A model generated the notes under the pieces. That model had not been told where the DNA came from, made no database searches, and saw only the letters and a list, made by a program, of their open reading frames with translations. A stretch of 20,746 nucleotides of DNA from a virus, in the IMG/VR virus record IMGVR_UViG_3300029955_000175, positions 1-20,746 of that record; one strand, 5' to 3'. The translations under genes were made by a program, and so were the position numbers. Position 1 is the stretch's first letter; each line of letters begins with the position of its first letter. Positions 20,086 to 20,746 of the stretch are shown here, piece after piece.

Positions 20086-20127
20086 CAATTTCTACCGTTA
20101 GATAAATAATAAAACGGAGAAATTGAT
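20084..20127 (+). promoter_or_regulatory. Long hairpin masking ribosome site and start codon, late box in the loop
   Basis: Left arm 20084-20099 and right arm 20113-20127 form 15 pairs with one bulged A. The right arm contains CGGAG and the first two bases of the ATG at 20126. The 13-base loop holds GATAAATA (20101-20108), close to the late box. A transcript starting near 20115 lacks the left arm and leaves the ribosome site free. Confidence 0.7.
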
Positions 20128-20674
20128 GCAGTCTGATTTAATAAAACAATATCTTATTGAAGGTAAATCTTTTAAAGAAATACAAAGCGTTGTAACTATT
20201 TCTAAAGCTACATTATCGTATCATAAGAAAAAACTTGGTTTACCAACGTTATCCTGTGGTAAGAGATATAATTGGAAATTGATAGGTGAAGACCTTGACA
20301 ATGGTTATGATATATAATATATTATAGATAAGTATGGTGTTTCAAATCATACTCTTTTAAATGCTAAATATAAAAATAAAATATTTTTTGAGATTCCAAA
20401 AAAGACATTAGAAATTTATACTGTAGAAAATCATTCTAAAGTTGGTTCAAATATAAGAAATAAAATCAAAAAGTTAATAAAAGAAAAAAACGGAATTCTT
20501 GAATGTCAAGAATGTGGTGTTGGAGAAATTTGGAATAATAAGAAATTAGTTCTTCAGCTTGATCATAAAGATGGAAATCCTAAGAACAATTTTATTGACA
20601 ATTTAAGAATTTTATGTCAGAATTGTCATTCTCAAACACATACATTCGCTGGCAGAAATGTAAAAAGGAACTAA
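20126..20674 (+). pseudogene. HNH homing endonuclease interrupted by an in-frame stop
   Basis: One reading frame, 182 codons, broken only by TAA at 20315-20317 (codon 64). Before the stop: a helix-turn-helix (GKSFKEIQSVVTISKATLSY) and the beginning of a second repeat (WKLIGEDLDNGYDI). After the stop the repeat goes on (YIIDKYGVSNHTLLNAKYK), then CQECGVGEIW, LDHKDGNPKNN and DNLRILCQNCHSQ form a full HNH zinc module. The intact frame on both sides implies a recent nonsense mutation, stop readthrough, or a sequence error. It lies directly after a tRNA and before the kinase gene. Confidence 0.82.
20295..20323 (+). promoter_or_regulatory. Consensus promoter sequence inside the broken HNH gene
   Basis: TTGACA (20295-20300), exactly 17 bases, TATATT (20318-20323), spanning the in-frame stop. 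It may be chance, or may drive the HNH half or the downstream kinase. No good ribosome site follows closely. Confidence 0.45.
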
Positions 20675-20675
20675 A

Positions 20676-20746
20676 ATGAAAAAATATATTTGGCTTCTTG
20701 TAGGGCTTCCGGGTGTAGGTAAGTCAACTTGGCTTAATAATCATGC
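20676..20746 (+). CDS. P-loop kinase, probably polynucleotide kinase (partial)
   Basis: The first 23 codons of a gene cut by the window edge: MKKYIWLLVGLPGVGKSTWL, then NNH. Walker A GLPGVGKSTW follows a single strand at the N-terminus, close to the start of T4 polynucleotide kinase (MKKIILTIGCPGSGKSTW). T4 Pnk repairs tRNA cut by host anticodon nucleases and heals 5' ends, which would fit the tRNA setting. Other small P-loop kinases are possible. AGGA lies shortly upstream of the ATG. Confidence 0.7.
   Translation, partial: MKKYIWLLVGLPGVGKSTWLNNH

Noticed and set aside
1-20746. CRISPR array, insertion sequence or integrase attachment site
   Set aside because: No regularly spaced direct repeats, transposase or integrase motifs were found; tRNA genes here are phage tRNAs and not attachment sites.

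Overview
The window is one dense, entirely plus-strand stretch of an AT-rich T4-type myovirus genome. The T4 core is recognisable by motif and, where remembered, by close sequence: late sigma factor gp55, the recombination nuclease pair gp47/gp46, family B DNA polymerase gp43, recombinase UvsX, and the first codons of a polynucleotide-kinase-like P-loop protein. A GapR (DUF2312) homologue is present. That family is characteristic of Alphaproteobacteria, so the host is probably an alphaproteobacterium (inference). TTGACA-N17-TATAAT-type promoters suggest that non-late genes are read by the host housekeeping polymerase.

Layout: gp55 and a GIY-YIG homing endonuclease (129-1471); a small gene, then gp47 and gp46 (1513-4412); a coiled-coil acidic protein and a phosphoesterase carrying an HNH-associated repeat (4493-6111); a ClpP-like protease and a nucleotidyltransferase (6123-7765); a small membrane protein and a tRNA-Leu/tRNA-Thr pair behind a consensus promoter (7847-8172); small early-type genes, each with a promoter, a structured spacer or a terminator (8238-9467); a degenerate peptide deformylase homologue, a terminator and a promoter (9477-10064); DNA polymerase (10089-12596); a tightly overlapping accessory string of HD hydrolase, macro-domain protein, small unknowns and a coiled-coil membrane protein (12598-15570); UvsX, a SLOG-like protein and GapR (15860-18007); a run of small membrane proteins (18007-18750); and a tRNA, HNH and deaminase region ending at the kinase (18787-20746).

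Roles: gp43, UvsX and gp46/47 form the replication and recombination core. gp55 redirects RNA polymerase to late promoters, and TATAAATA-like boxes occur at several gene borders. The HD, macro, SLOG and deaminase proteins look like nucleotide or signal metabolism and may be counter-defence genes (inference). Three or four homing-type endonuclease domains sit among the core genes and tRNAs.

Most notable: (1) at least three genes (gp55, the ClpP-like protease, DNA polymerase) seem to start at ATT behind strong Shine-Dalgarno sites, and one more perhaps at ATA. (2) Two HNH genes lie behind hairpins that bury the ribosome site, with a late-promoter-like box placed so that late transcripts would lack the left arm. 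(3) Two tRNAs with long variable arms but Asn and Gln anticodons have acceptor stems extended to 17 and 18 perfect base pairs. (4) The deformylase homologue has lost three active-site residues.
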